DNA from: Acanthacorydalis orientalis | Lineage: Eukaryota; Arthropoda; Insecta; Megaloptera; Corydalidae | Direction: 5' to 3' | Assembly (NCBI GenBank): GCA_034766995.1 | Contig: CM068315.1 | Span: 40,774,318-40,838,317 of the forward strand | DNA length: 64,000 nucleotides | Shown here: in pieces, positions 23,641-36,975 of the stretch | Numbering within the stretch: the first letter of the stretch is position 1 | Layout of the letters: the number at the start of each line of letters is the position of its first letter | The notes under the pieces: generated by a model | The model's database searches: none | What the model was told of the DNA's origin: nothing | What the model saw: the letters and a program-made list of their open reading frames with translations, nothing else | Position numbers and translations under genes: made by a program

Positions 23641-25513
23641 AAAAACTTAACTAATACATTAGTCGATTACAGAATTAATTTTTAGAATTAATAAGTCTAA
23701 ATATTGACAATAAACTGACATTAATATTGATTGTACGAGAAATATAGTAAACACCATATATTATTTATAACGAGCACAAGTATTGATAATTTCAATTCTT
23801 TATGTGGATATTTTATAATGGATAATTTTCATTTAAATAGCACGTTTATCGAGATTTATCTATGAGCGATTGCTATACAACTTGAACAATGACTCCAAAT
23901 GTATATTTATATACTAACCAATGAAAAATCAATAAGTGGCTCGTAATCAGTATGATTTCTACCAAAGGAATCATAGTGAGTTCATTTAAAACAAAAATTG
24001 TTAGGAAACAAATATTTAAAGTTTATCAACAATTCCATTAAATTTAATTAAATTGCTATCTTTCCACTTTCGTGTAGAATATTATATTTTTAAATGGATA
24101 CTTTTTATTACTGTTTTTATCTCGAAAATTCATAAAAGCCGACTATTTGTTGCCAATATTTAGAGTGAGTTTCACGACTGGTTTCATTTTTGAAAGACCG
24201 CATGTACGAAAAATGTCTTTCGGTTTTTGAACTGATAACATTTGAATTGCAGCGACAGAATAGGACATTATCCTGATATATTGGCTCATACATCACGAGT
24301 TTTCCTTAACTTATCTTCACCCAGTCCTTATTCTCAATAGAGATGAATGTCTGTATGATCGCTTTTTAGATTAAAGCTCGGTAAGTTTAATCATAATACT
24401 CGTTATATAAAGTACACTGTATATTGTGGTTTTGTTATCTTAATATTTTATATTTTGAGACATTTTTCCCTTATATATATATTATATATATATTATATAT
24501 ATATACATACAAATAGAGTTTATCTCTCATATACTTTTTATATGCTATTTCAGTGCTTTACGAGGTCTTGGCTACAATACAATACAAATGTGAATAAAAA
24601 ATATGCTTGTCACACGAACATTTATTTATTCAAATTGTGTTTGTATTTTCTGATTTTTGTTAAAGCGATTAGTATTTTAAATTGGTACTGTTTTATATTA
24701 TTTTTTTCAAAAATCGATGAAACTGTTTTTTATTTTAATAATTGAGAATATTGGGTATGAGTTGTATATACGAAAATATTGGTAGAGTAAATATTAAAAG
24801 AAGTGAAAAACAATTAAGTAATTATGTAAGTTATGTGTGTATATATTTTGGATATTATGAATTCATTTTCAATATACAAAATAAAAAAATAAATATTTCA
24901 AGAAAATATATAACATTAGCAAATATATTTATTAAGAAATAAATGTATACGAATCGATTTTCAATTTGTAAATTGGTAACTTTATTGAAAGTTAGGAGGG
25001 TTTCCTATGTTTTACGTTAAAATAAACATATAATAAGTAACAGAGCTTTCAATCAATACACAAGCAAACTGGATAAACCAACTGAACGAAAGTCAACGAT
25101 TCACGTTTCGATTTTATACGATACTTGCAATAAACTGAATAAAAACCATAAGATATTGAAGAGAATACAAATACACAAACATATAAAAAGATTAAGTTTA
25201 GAATGTGTGTGTGAATAATAGGATTTGAAGATTTCGAAGGAAAAATTATATTGAAGCGAACTAAAAAGCTTATACGTAAACATATACCACAAGTGAACCT
25301 TTTTCACGCAAATTCAGACACACATAGTAGAGTGACTGAAAGATACGCTTTTCTTATAACTGTGGTCACATGAGATATCGCGAGGAAATAAATATTTAGG
25401 ATTAATATATGAAAGTATGGTCTATGACATGTTTGAGCTTTCTCAAAAAGATTATTCGAGATAATTTCAATTTTCTTCCTTCTTAATACTGAATTAAATA
25501 TGAGATTAAAAAT

Positions 25514-25516
<3 letters not shown>

Positions 25517-25570
<54 letters not shown>
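25517..25570. repeat. (AT)n microsatellite
   Basis: About 27 AT units. Confidence 0.96.
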
Positions 25571-25573
<3 letters not shown>

Positions 25574-25690
25574 GGGTTGACAGACACAGTGGACAGAGGA
25601 GAGGGAAGTGATGGAAGCAGAACAGCATCATTCGATCACTCGTAGATTCGAGAGTTAGATGAATGACGAAGACGATCATAACGACGAGTA
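25571..25690. other. Unassigned purine-rich GC-richer block
   Basis: Follows the (AT)n array and reads GGACAGAGGAGAGGGAAGTG and then several CGA-containing words up to about 25690. It stands out in composition from the flanks, but no coding frame or family was recognised. Confidence 0.3.
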
Positions 25691-25756
25691 TTTTTTGTAT
25701 ACTGTTAGTGTAAAATATAGTTTATATCCTTTATCAGTTGTTTAAATTAACAACCC

Positions 25757-25799
25757 TATATATATATATATGCACAAATATATATATATATATACACAT

Positions 25800-25832
<33 letters not shown>

Positions 25833-25836
25833 CATA
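25757..25836. repeat. (TA)n-(CA)n-(TA)n compound microsatellite
   Basis: TA, CA and TA blocks follow one another with few interruptions. Confidence 0.93.
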
Positions 25837-27108
25837 TTTTTATTCAATAGATATATAACCTTTAGTTTTTTGGTATGCTGTCTTTTTAATTTCCATTTTT
25901 GTGAGTGTATATATTATTAACAATATTTATATTTAAAAAAAACATATATTTTTGATTGTTTTGTTAAAATAACGAGAGAAATTTAATTATTGATGGTGTA
26001 ATTTAGAATTTTGTAATGTGTAATTAATGTTTTTCAATGTTATAGCTGTAATAAATATTGACTGATAATAACATAAGTAAATTCATTACTTTTTCCCAAA
26101 CAGATCTATAAAAAGATATTTGCATTTCTCTTAATTTTATTTCTGGAATTTGGGCGATATTATCAGTCTAGTATTTCAAAAAACTAAGAATATAGGAAAA
26201 GTGTTATAAAGTTTGGTAGTGAGTTTTCTGTCAATCTTAAAATGGCGGATGTTAGTTTATGCACTACAGCAAAAATTTATACTTTGTAGAATGATGTAGA
26301 TGTTTTATTTAACATATGTAAATCCTTAAGACTAGTGCTAATTACTAACATGTATCAAAAATAAGTAATATGAGCATTACTTTGCAATGATATTGTTTTA
26401 CGATATAATGAAAAAAAATATTTAATAATTATAAAATTAAGTTAAAAGATCTAACCAAAAATGGAAATACATTTAAACTAATTGTATCATTAAATATATC
26501 AATTTTGAATATTTGAATTACGAGTGAAAATCGATGAGGGTTAAAAAATATATTGTATATATCTTAATAGATTTTTAAAATTATATAATTATTTTAAAAA
26601 TTACATAACAAATTGTAACAATTAAACGTATTTTTTATTAAATACATAATACGCGTTTTATGTTTTTAAAATCAGTTTAAAAGAATGATTTTAAAAATAA
26701 AAAATGTATAAAATAACAAATTCTATAACAAAATTACTTATTTATGAAAAGAGAACCTTTTTTGATGATTTTTTTATTTAGAATTACTGAAAAAAATGCA
26801 CCAAATTATTATTTCTTAAACAATTAAAAACTTTTCTGAGACAAGAGCACTGATTGAATGTCAATAGTAAAATGACAGGATAGAAATCGTTTCAGTACTT
26901 TAGTATTGGTTTAAGAGGGACTATGACAGTTTGAAAACATGTGCTTTATACCGATGTATATAATAGATTTTGTATCCTTTTAATTCTGTATTTGTTTCCT
27001 GTAGCAACAACCTTATGAATTTCTTTAGTGCTCAGTTATTCGATTATATATATAAAAATCATTATATGTTTATAGTAGCATATATTAGACAATATTTTGA
27101 ACAAAGGT

Positions 27109-27110
<2 letters not shown>

Positions 27111-27171
<61 letters not shown>

Positions 27172-27207
27172 ATTTATATATATATATATATTTATATATG
27201 TATGATA
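27111..27207. repeat. (TA)n array with periodic TTTA variant
   Basis: About 22 TA units are followed by repeated units ending in TATTTA, a higher-order pattern. Confidence 0.95.
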
Positions 27208-27659
27208 TGTAAAGCTTGCATGTATTTATTACAAATCATATATTCTAGGTGTAATAAGGAAATATAATGGAAAACTTGTAAAATAAAGTCGTATTAAACA
27301 AATATTCTGCTACTAATGTTATTTAATGACAGATAGATTAAAAAATGATTTTCAATTGCATTATTTGATCTGTAAGACATATACACAAGTTCAGTGAACT
27401 GAATCTAAAATATATAAAAAAAACGTAATTTTTATTTAATCCAGACGTATAATTGAATAAAATACAATACAAATGTCAAAAACATCAACATATCCGGCAA
27501 ACAACTTTAATTATTCTAACGGACGAAAAAAACAAAACAAGAAATTGACACTATTTACATACCACGTGTCTTTCGATATATTATTCAAATCGTTTTATTG
27601 TACATACATAACATTATTCGGTGGACGCATGTAAGAAGCACATGCACGCATACTGTCAC

Positions 27660-27662
<3 letters not shown>

Positions 27663-27697
<35 letters not shown>
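27663..27697. repeat. (TA)n microsatellite
   Basis: About 17 TA units. Confidence 0.95.
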
Positions 27698-27699
<2 letters not shown>

Positions 27700-28059
27700 A
27701 AATATTATAAACGAACCCAATTCGTACACATTGATCGAAATAATATACAATAATTTTGTATATTGATTTCACATTAACATTTAATGCCATTGATCTGGAC
27801 GGCTGTGCTGCCACACAGTAGACATATTTGGTATTCAAATGGCCACGCCGGCATGTATATGCATTGTGGGTTTTCTTGTATGGCTTTCTTGTACCGTTTC
27901 CCTATGTATATGTATTCACAACGTGACAAAGAAAATGTCGTATGTAAGTATACCACGGTCGATAAGAATAGATTCGCTTTGATTTATTTTTCTTCGAATA
28001 TTTTGTATTGGAATATTTATACAATGTTAGTTTTATAAGAAAATATGTAAACATATCTA

Positions 28060-28070
<11 letters not shown>

Positions 28071-28116
<46 letters not shown>
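28071..28116. repeat. (TA)n microsatellite after a short (ATCT) run
   Basis: About 22 TA units preceded by ATCTATATCTATCTAT. Confidence 0.95.
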
Positions 28117-28119
<3 letters not shown>

Positions 28120-29172
28120 GTTCATATTTTATGAACTTAAAATTTTCTTTTGTGACATAGCAGCGAAATCTTTTTTTATTTGTTTTTTGTTCTTTTTCGT
28201 ATATCGTCTCTCGTATCTTTCTCATATATATTTTTTAGTATATTCTTTTATATATAAAGCACAACTTTTAGAAATAATTTAAATTATCATTTATTTTAAA
28301 ATGATAGAATGGGAAGATAGCTGTTTGAAATTTGTTGATTTTAATTCACATTAAGATTACCAAATACATTTTAAAATTATCAAGTCTATAATATAAATAG
28401 AAACTAGAAAAATATGCGGTTTTGGAACCAATCTGATTTTATTAAAAAATACTATATTGTTGAATACTTTTTTTACTTACTGCAATAACGAATAGAAAAA
28501 ATAATATTGTGTTATTTGTTCGAGATGGTCTTCGTTCCTTGTATCATCTGTATCTATTATATACTATTGGTTTTGGCAAATGTACCATCTTTAGGCAGAT
28601 ACTTTAGATATAATCTCTAATCAGAAGATAATACACGTATAGAAACTAATAGTGAACAGACAATCAGATATATAAAGTTTACTAGAACAATGTATTAACA
28701 GGATAACAGGTATGAAAACATATAATTACAGTTGTATTTAATAAAGACAATGTAGTATTTGATAATGTAGTATATGATAAAGAAAATGTTAGTTTTACTA
28801 GTTATCGTATCTAGATTAAAATTCTTTAAAGTACAAATGAGATATAATCCCTTAACATTTATAATTTCAGAATATAATAATGCTGTAAACAAACTACTAC
28901 AATATATAAAGCTAAAGAAAGTAATTGTTTGTATTCAAAGTAATAAAAAGATCACTAATATTATAATTAATAAGTCACTTTTTTTCAAATAACTTATTCT
29001 TTGATTTTTCATTTTTTATAAATTTATTAAAAAATATTATAAAATAATTGTGTAATTCATAACAAAATTGTGAAAATAATAGTAGTGATAATTTCATTTT
29101 TTATTAGCATGTTCTGCATATTTTCGTTTATAATAGATAAATATAATGGACGGCGTTATTGTCTACATACAG

Positions 29173-29680
29173 TCTTGCCACTGTGCTGGATAAATTCACT
29201 TTCCCAAATAACTTTTTTTCCATTCCATAAATTACACATTTTTTTCTAATCAAAAATGTTCAATAAATGTCTAATCATTATTTTTTATCATTGATTATGC
29301 GCATTTCGACGACGGCGCCATTGTTCTCAGAGCACCAAGTCATAGGAAAATCTTCGTAAGGTATAGAAAAGATTTTTATTTATCTTGGTACTCTGAGTAT
29401 GCTGATGTAAAGTTTTTCTGGTCAAAAATTTTCAAGAAATGATTGCTGGTCATTTTTAATTTTTATTTATGAGCATTTCGATGGCGATGCCATCATATTC
29501 GGTGCGCCAAGAACGGTATCGCTATGGAAATGTGCATAAGCAATAATAAAAAATGTTTAATTTTGTAAGATGAAGAAAGAAATCATTGGAGAAACTCTTT
29601 TTTCAGTCAGATTTTCTGTGCCTCTGCTCTGAAGATGATACAAATGTTATCGAAATGCGAATTATTATACTGAAATATGA
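29173..29680. repeat. Fold-back family copy 2 (long, rearranged)
   Basis: The left end (CTGGATAAATTCACTTTCCC) matches the complement of the right end of copy 14 (GAAAGTGAATTTATCCACAG). It carries TCTAATCAAAAATGTTCAAT, ATTTCGACGACGGCGCCATT, then a second left-type arm (ATTTCGATGGCGATGCCATC at about 29472) and right-type fragments. It looks like two copies merged by deletion. Confidence 0.72.
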
Positions 29681-30996
29681 CAATATTAATTTAATAATTA
29701 TATTTGTAACAGAATTATTTTTAGTGCTGATTCGTTTAGAACGATATTAATAAAAATTATAGGGATACCTGTCTACATTAGAAACTTGAGTAAAGGTTCC
29801 AAAAAGGAAAAAAGTTTTGTTTTTATTAATCCCCTCTTAAATCTATGAATGAAGGATTTTATCGATGAAATGTATACATTTATAAAAAAACTAAACATCT
29901 TCGCTAGAGATATAGAATTTAGAAACAACAATGTTTTAAATTTATATTAAATTTTTTACAATATAGAATAACAATTTCCTGAATTAAGTAATTCATTACA
30001 AAACACTTATTTATACAAAAAGTAATACTTTTTATCAATTTATTATTATGTCCATAATAAGAAACATTATATAATACTTTAAAATTAATGATTTATTATT
30101 TACCTTTTATGTAAATAATCATGATATAAACATGTTTCAAAAAGTATAATGTGTTGTTAAAAAAATAAATAATAACATGTTATTTTACTGAAAGTATATA
30201 TATATATATATATTTGAAATATATTACTAGACATAGAATTCCTTTTAAATTTTCATTCTTCGTTATTTTAAACAAATCTCTCTCATTTATATCCTGTCAT
30301 CTCTCTACCGAAAAGATGGCCTGTTTCTCGTTTTCTTGCTTCCCTGGGTTATTTCATCTTCTGTAATTTTCTCGCCTAATAAGTCCTGCTCATCTCTGTA
30401 ACTACATGTTTTGCGATCTCGACAACCACGCCAGTGTTTTTGTTGAAACTAGTCGTTCGTTCTGTCTATTGAACAATGTAGAGCTTAATAGTACTCTTAG
30501 TGTAACTGTTATAATCTTAATGTTATGTCGAGTTGGAATCTGGAAACGTATATAGAGCTTAAAATGCAGGCAATATGCATTCGCCACAAGAACGGATTCT
30601 GTACGAAATTTGAACTTATTTTCTATATTAGAGCTTGGTTCTAAATACCTATATTGACATTTTTATTATAGATTATTTTCTTATTTCTTTTACTTGTTAA
30701 ATTTCATCTTTTTATTCTCTCTCTATGTGTACATACATATGTACATATTATTTTTTAGATCACAAAACAGTTCATAAAGTATAAATTATATTTTAGCCAC
30801 CCCCATCACCCCAAAATCAGGATTAGACCATTCTGATGCAATATTATACAGCCAGGTCCACTAGAATAATGAAGCATAAAATAAATATTATATTTAAAAA
30901 TGTTATAACAATATACTGTGGATGTTATCTTCACTCACTTAAATTGCGAAAATATACTGTCGCAGCATTTGAGGTGGATCAAATAACTTTTGAGAC

Positions 30997-31019
30997 TATC
31001 TCTCTCTCTCTATACATAT

Positions 31020-31070
<51 letters not shown>
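30997..31070. repeat. (TC)n-(CA)n-(TA)n composite microsatellite
   Basis: Three dinucleotide blocks follow one another. Confidence 0.95.
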
Positions 31071-31073
<3 letters not shown>

Positions 31074-31619
31074 ACATATACAAATTTTTAATTCACTTTA
31101 GTAGTAGTCTGCCCTGTCGGTTATTATTTTTAGTTCTCCCTAGTTAATACTCAGGTATATGTAATGTAGATATATATTCCATACGTACACATGAGATTTA
31201 ATCTACTGTTCTGTAGTTTCAGCAATAATTTTTATTTCAATACAATTTATGTTGTCGTTTATTAGTCTCGTTTTATGTATTTTTGTTAAATTCAAACATT
31301 TCTTCAAGTTTATGAAAGCATTTATTGCAGCTTCACATGTTCTTGTTATATAATGCACACATTTCTAAAAGTCATAAAATTCCATTGGATATAATTTCCG
31401 GTCAATATATTTACAGTCTTCCAGTGTTCGCTTTGAAATATATTTTCATAGATATTGTGTTCTAAGTGCGCTTCACATCTAATACATTACATAATAATAA
31501 CAGTTGAATTATTGTATTATAGTAAAGTAATAAGTATTCTAGTAAAACATTATTTTTAGATAATTTTTTTTATAAAGTTAATTGAAAAGATTTCAACATA
31601 ACATAGTTTTGGAACTATG

Positions 31620-31935
31620 GCTGAATTCACTCACATAAATGATTTTGTCAATCACGATACCAACAACATTTTTTTCTGATTGTAACTATTTAATAATTGA
31701 TTATTATTAATAAGCATTTAGATGGTAATATTATCATTCTTAAAACATTAAGGTACAGAAAAATCTATGAAAATCTAAAGAAAAAATATTTTTCTGTACC
31801 TTCTTGCTTTGGAGATGATGGCATCGCCATAGAAATATGCATAAGCAGCAATTAAAAACGGTTAAAATAATCAATCATTAAACATTTTTGATCAGGAAAA
31901 TTTTTTTAGTAAATTTGTGTTTTAAGTAATGAATT
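31620..31935. repeat. Fold-back family copy 3 (full length)
   Basis: The two arms meet at AAGGTACAGAAAAATCTATG and AATATTTTTCTGTACCTTCT near 31750-31805. The right arm has GGAGATGATGGCATCGCCAT, AGAAATATGCATAAGCAGCA and AACATTTTTGATCAGGAAAA. Clear imperfect palindrome. Confidence 0.8.
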
Positions 31936-31939
31936 TTCC

Positions 31940-32120
31940 TCTCTATTAATCATCAAACATTTTCTGATCAAAAAGTCCAATAAATGATCATTAAATTTTT
32001 CATTGTTGTTTTGTAGCGTATTTTGTTAGTGATATCATTTTCAGAGTTCAAGATCAGAAAAGTATTTTATTTTTCTGTATATTAGTGCTCTGAGAGTGTT
32101 TTTACTAAGAAAAACTGCAT
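31940..32120. repeat. Fold-back family copy 4 (left arm and centre, adjacent to copy 3)
   Basis: Contains AACATTTTCTGATCAAAAAG, CAATAAATGATCATTAAATT and AGTGATATCATTTTCAGAGT, then ATTTTTCTGTATATTAGTGC at the centre. The right arm is mostly missing. Confidence 0.65.
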
Positions 32121-32606
32121 ATGAAATATTAGATTTTTATAAATCCAATATTTTATATACACTAAATTAATATAACAATTGATTCAGAATTTCAAACAAG
32201 AAAAATAATAAAAATAAAAGAAACGAACATAAAACAACAAGCAACTGAAAAACAAACTTTATTTACTGAAAATCTTTCATTTTTAAAGAACTGGTGTCCT
32301 ATTGTTTCGATTGACATATATGTCAGTGCACTTTAAGGAATTGTGCCGACTGAAACTACGGAACTTTTTCGATTAGAACTTTTTTATTCAGGTACTGTAC
32401 AAAATTTATATTTTATAGTATACTACGTCGTGTCTATTAAACGTTTATAAAGTTGACACTACGTTCAATATTTATGAGTATTAAATTTTGAGAAATAGGC
32501 AGTTGTTGCAGCAGTGACGGATGAACTATTGACATACGAGACACAGTGACCTAAAACGAACGTTTAAACGAAATTTGCAATTCTTGACTGAAGAAGGAAA
32601 CTAATA

Positions 32607-32609
<3 letters not shown>

Positions 32610-32654
<45 letters not shown>
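32610..32654. repeat. (TA)n microsatellite
   Basis: About 22 TA units. Confidence 0.96.
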
Positions 32655-32657
<3 letters not shown>

Positions 32658-33371
32658 ACCAAATATGTAAGGTTATAGTACTATTTCATTTCGGTTTAGT
32701 GGAATGAAGATTAACTAATATTAAACGACAATACATTTGTAACACATTGTATGTTTTAATTGACAAATGATTAGATATCGTATGCTGGTATTTAAATAGA
32801 TAATTTAAACACGTGTTCTACTGGAATATATTTCTAGGTTCTAAATTTTCAAGATAGAATCAGAATACAGCTTACGAATAACAGCTCAGTGATTAATCGT
32901 TGTAAATTTATGCACCCTTCTATTCAAATATGATTTTTATATATGTTCTTGTTTTGATTATACCATGAAAGCTTCTGATTTATTAAAATATTTTCTTCCA
33001 CTTTTCTTTATTTAAAAATAACCTTTGTTACGTTTGTTTGAAGTTTGTGTTTCGATGAAAGGAACTGACGAATGTTTGTTGACGGAGGAAAGAATGTTTT
33101 TTTGAAAATAATAAATCTGTTGCCTTCTTTTAGATTTATAGTTATTTTTAGAAGTTTTTGAAAATAGTATTTTTTAATTTATTGTCTGATCAGAAAACTT
33201 TGATAAATATTTGAGTTTATGCTGAATAAATTAATTGTTATTTTAATTTTCACTTTTGATATAACGGAAATATTGATTTTATAACTAAGTACTGATTAAA
33301 ATTTTGTTTAATAGGAGTTTTACTGGAAAAATGATTTTTAAAACAAAAAATATCATACATATATTATTTTC

Positions 33372-33690
33372 ATAAATACTTTTTTTGTTCATCTCACAAA
33401 CCACAAAAAGTTTTTCTGATCAAAAATCTTCTGAAAATCACTATCGATCATTTTTATTGTTATTTATACCTATTATGATGAAAATTCAATCAGTTTCAAA
33501 GTTGTAATGTACAGAAAAATCGTTTTAAAAATATTCTGTAGCTTGGGATTTTAATGATGATAGCATCGCCTTCGAATTATACATAAGAGACTATAAAAAA
33601 GTATTAATTTTGATTTGTTGAGCATTTACATCAGGAATTGATTTGTGGGATGGAAAATAATCCATTTGTGAAAGTAAATTTAGTCCCAGT
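33372..33690. repeat. Fold-back family copy 5 (full length)
   Basis: Left arm: CATCTCACAAACCACAAAAA, TTTTTCTGATCAAAAATCTT, ATCATTTTTATTGTTATTTA. Right arm: TTAATGATGATAGCATCGCC, TTACATCAGGAATTGATTTG, and the end TTGTGAAAGTAAATTTAGTC. The halves are complementary in order. Confidence 0.8.
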
Positions 33691-34867
33691 ATCAGAATTG
33701 CATTATAATTGTTGTGATGAAAGACTATACTTCAATTTTTCAATTTGTTTAGTAAAAGCAAATCATTAAATCAATATACGTTAAATATTCACTATATAAA
33801 AATATTTTCTAGTTAGGAATTACGTTCTGATTTAAAACTATTCCGGTTATTACGAGAAACAATATTTTAAAAATAGCTTTTTTTGATACTTATCTTTTTC
33901 CTATAAACGATTTTGTGTCAAACAGTAGTTTTCTCAAGAACTGTAACAACAATAACGACATAATTTAAAACCAAATATTCTATATACTTGTCAAATTTTA
34001 TGTTAACTTGTGTTTCTAACATTTCTATGTATAAACATGCAAATTTTATAGCCGTCCGTCGCTGAACGTACCGCTTGTTACAGACATAACGATAAACGTC
34101 TTTGTATATAAGAGTAACGCACAGAAACATCGTTTTAAAAATAATAAGAAGAAAATCAATCGGATAATACAGATACCGCAGTGTAGAACAAAAAATAATA
34201 ATACTCATAAAATAGAACTAATAAAATTCTAAAAATAAAAGATGTCAGGTCAACGTTTGCAACACGTATACACAGATGGCAATAGTGACTAAATCAATAC
34301 TTAAATGGTGTGTGAAAACAGAGAGAAATTTGTATAATATACGATGAATTACAGCAATACTTAATATGCATGTATTATAGTATAGGAAACAATACGATGT
34401 ATATTATATTTAACGGTTATTAATTACAACGATTGCGGGGTATGTATGAGTTTTGCTCGTATACTGGAATATCAATCTTTTAATTTTCAATAAATTTATG
34501 AATTTGTTTAAATATGTGAGGGTTATTTGAAAAGGTTTTGGATGGATTAAGTAAAACAGAATTGTAAATATCTATTTTTATTGTATAGTTTCTTCTCCAA
34601 AGTAATTTTTCATGTTCGAAATTCATCCTCTCTATTTTTCTAAATATTCGTTACTGCCTACCTTTCTAAATCCCAGTCAGCGTCTTTTGAATTTTTTTTG
34701 TTATCTTCCTAATGCTACCAAACCTATTTTTAACTTTCATCGAATATATTTTACTCCAGTAAAAAAATTAGATTTCTATAGTTGTTTCATATTCATCTAT
34801 AATTATGCAATAGTGAATAGATTTTTTTTAAAAAAATGACGAGGAACGTTTGTAAGTGATGTTCATC

Positions 34868-35280
34868 GCGATGCGAAAGAAGAATGTTGAGAAGGATATT
34901 TGGTTCAGTAAACGGTGTATGGAGAATACACTACAGCTTCGAATTATATAAAGGCTACAAGGAACCAAATCTATCAGTCTTTATAAAAATGTCCCGCATG
35001 CGATAGACAAGTCGCACTGAGCGGATGGTTGACTCAAGAGTATCAAAATGTGCTTTGGATGGACCACCAGGCGGAAGAAGACTTGTGGATAAATAAAGGC
35101 TCAAATGGATAGACAATATAGAGAAAGAAGCAATGTAGTTATTGGAAGTAAGGAACTGGAGAAGAACTATTAAGGAGAGGGATGTCTGTAGGGGGAAAAT
35201 TTAGGAGGACAAAGGGCTCGATTTGGGCTATAGCGCCATCTAAGAAAAAGCAAAAGCTTCATCGCGATGAATCGTCTATG
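34868..35280 (+). mobile_element. 3' end of a decayed LINE (non-LTR retrotransposon)
   Basis: Plus-strand frames read RRMLRRIFGSVNGVWRIHYS, then ELYKGYKEPNLSVFIKMSRM, MVDSRVSKCALDGPPGGRRL, RLKWIDNIEKEA and LLEVRNWRRTIKERDVCRG. This is the order seen at the C-terminus of many insect LINE ORF2 proteins (RRxLRRIFGPV..., RLRWxGHVxRM..., P-x-G-x-R-x-x-G-R-P, RNWRxxAxDRxxWR). Stops and a lost block show it is a fossil. It is 5'-truncated, as is usual for LINEs. Confidence 0.82.
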
Positions 35281-35609
35281 CTTTGTTTGTTTTGTACAAT
35301 TATATTGTGTAAATAATATAAAAAATCCTTATAACATTCTTTATTTACTGTAATACATGCTAGAACTAACTGAAACGAAACATATCTCGATAACTGAGGA
35401 AAACAATGAAGATAAAATTAGTATTCGAAATATTTCAAAATCTTTGTTTTAAAAAATATGAATCTTGAAAAATAATAAGTCAAAATGGATGAACTTTTAA
35501 TCAGAAATAGAAGAAATCCCAACTAAAAAAACAGAATCGAAAAATATTTATAAAAGAGTACCATATGCTCGTGGTGACACATCTGTTTAAGAACTTTTTG
35601 AATAGGCCT

Positions 35610-35611
<2 letters not shown>

Positions 35612-35647
<36 letters not shown>
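35612..35647. repeat. (TA)n microsatellite
   Basis: About 18 TA units, immediately 5' of the tRNA-like fragment. Confidence 0.95.
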
Positions 35648-35648
<1 letters not shown>

Positions 35649-35650
<2 letters not shown>

Positions 35651-35720
35651 GTATTGTCTAGTGGTTTAGACATTAATCTTTAGTATGTTGTTGTGGTGTT
35701 TCAAACCACGGCTCCATCAT
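35649..35720 (+). repeat. tRNA-like fragment, probable SINE head (His-tRNA-like)
   Basis: TCTAGTGGTTTAGAC at about 35657-35671 resembles the A-box region of tRNA-His (TCTAGTGGTTAGGAC). TTGTGGTGTTTCAAACCACG at 35691-35710 resembles an anticodon arm running into the B-box region, with GTTTCAAACC in place of GGTTCGAATCC. The acceptor stem is not preserved, so it is not a working tRNA gene. A decayed tRNA-derived SINE or a tRNA pseudogene are both possible. Confidence 0.42.
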
Positions 35721-35989
35721 TTATATTTTTTATTAACGAAAACTTGGTTGTGGTTCAAACTTGCGTTCCATAATATCTGTAGGCTTTTAACGTGATTGGT
35801 GTAACCATTACAGATTATCATACTTTGAGAGAAGGGTTTTGTGTTTTAGCATATTGATTAAATCATTTGGTTGTAATTTAAGAGATATGTGGTTTCGATT
35901 AAAATTGAATTGCTTTTTGAGTTGATTGTAAAGTTTTGTTGTTTTTTAAGTGATTTAAATTTATTTTTTGAAACCACACGACTTTTGTG

Positions 35990-36470
35990 ACCAACACAGG
36001 CCCGTATCCAGACCGTCATATTAGAGGGGACAAACACAATCTTTGATGGGGAAATTTTTTTTATGTCAAAATTGTTTAACCTCGTGCCTAGAACCAAATC
36101 TTTATAAAAAAATATCTATTTTGGAAAATTTTATTATTAAAAAAGGAGTTACATAATTCATAGTATGTAATTAGACAAGTTATTAAAACGTAATAATTTA
36201 TTAAAACAAATTACAAGTTTTTAAGATAACAAAAGAGTTCTCCTTGATTTAACCCAACAATTTAATATAATTGTAATTTCCGTGTTATTGGTGGAAACGC
36301 GTTCATAGAAACGATTTTTTTTTGTGTGTAGAAACGTTTTTAATCATCAAGGAAAATCCATTAGGAAGATTCTTTCAATGATTCTCCATGATTTTCAAAT
36401 CTCCCAAAATCGAAGATTTTATTAGGGGGGAAACGGAGTAACCAGGGGGGGAGATAATTCCTCCTCCTTT
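35990..36470. other. Possible DNA-transposon termini
   Basis: CAGGCCCGTATCCAGACCGT at about 35997-36016, followed by AGAGGGGACAAA, and GGAGTAACCAGGGGGGGAGA at about 36434-36453 resemble the CAGGGGCGTAWCCAGR...GGGGG ends of several insect DNA transposons. Both are in the same orientation, so they are not a clean inverted-repeat pair. Identification is tentative. Confidence 0.3.
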
Positions 36471-36585
36471 GACTAAAATGGGAAATATTGTTCAATAAAA
36501 TTAATATTTGAGAAATATATGAAGCACATGTATTATGTTGTGTCTTAACATTTTTATTTCTAGTTTTATTTATTATTTTTAGAAT

Positions 36586-36699
36586 GCACACACACAGTCT
36601 CATACACACACACATATATATATATACACACACACATATTATATATATATATATATATATATGTAATAATGTATGTATGTATGTATAATACACACACAT
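36586..36699. repeat. Compound (CA)n-(TA)n-(GTAT)n microsatellite
   Basis: CA, TA, CA, TA and GTAT blocks follow one another. Confidence 0.93.
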
Positions 36700-36911
36700 G
36701 TGAGTCTAACTAAATACATTTTTATTCAAAGAGCTGTTTATGTATTTTGGAAACAAGCCACTTCATGTGATTTTTTCTATTATCGAATTTCATTTCGAGG
36801 TTTAGTTGTATTTTGAAATATTTTGATGCTTGTTTTTTTTTTGATGAGTACTCAATTGTTTGTAAATTCTTTCTAGAACAACATATTATGTATGCATTTA
36901 ATATTCTTCCT

Positions 36912-36919
36912 TCTCTCTC

Positions 36920-36972
<53 letters not shown>
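36912..36972. repeat. (TC)n-(TA)n microsatellite
   Basis: A short TC run then about 25 TA units. Confidence 0.95.

Positions 36973-36975
<3 letters not shown>

Noticed and set aside
27784..28038. Plus-strand 84-codon frame in a GC-richer patch with a donor-like TATGTAAGTAT at about 27941
   Set aside because: The antisense frame is equally open, no convincing acceptor or family similarity is present; not enough for an exon call.
34612..34839. Plus-strand 75-codon frame with Phe/Tyr/Leu-rich translation
   Set aside because: Composition is that of random A+T-rich DNA; no family pattern. A mariner-like end at about 34516 (GAGGGTTATTTGAAAAGGTT) and a loose complement at about 35590 were considered, but the match is too weak to define an element.
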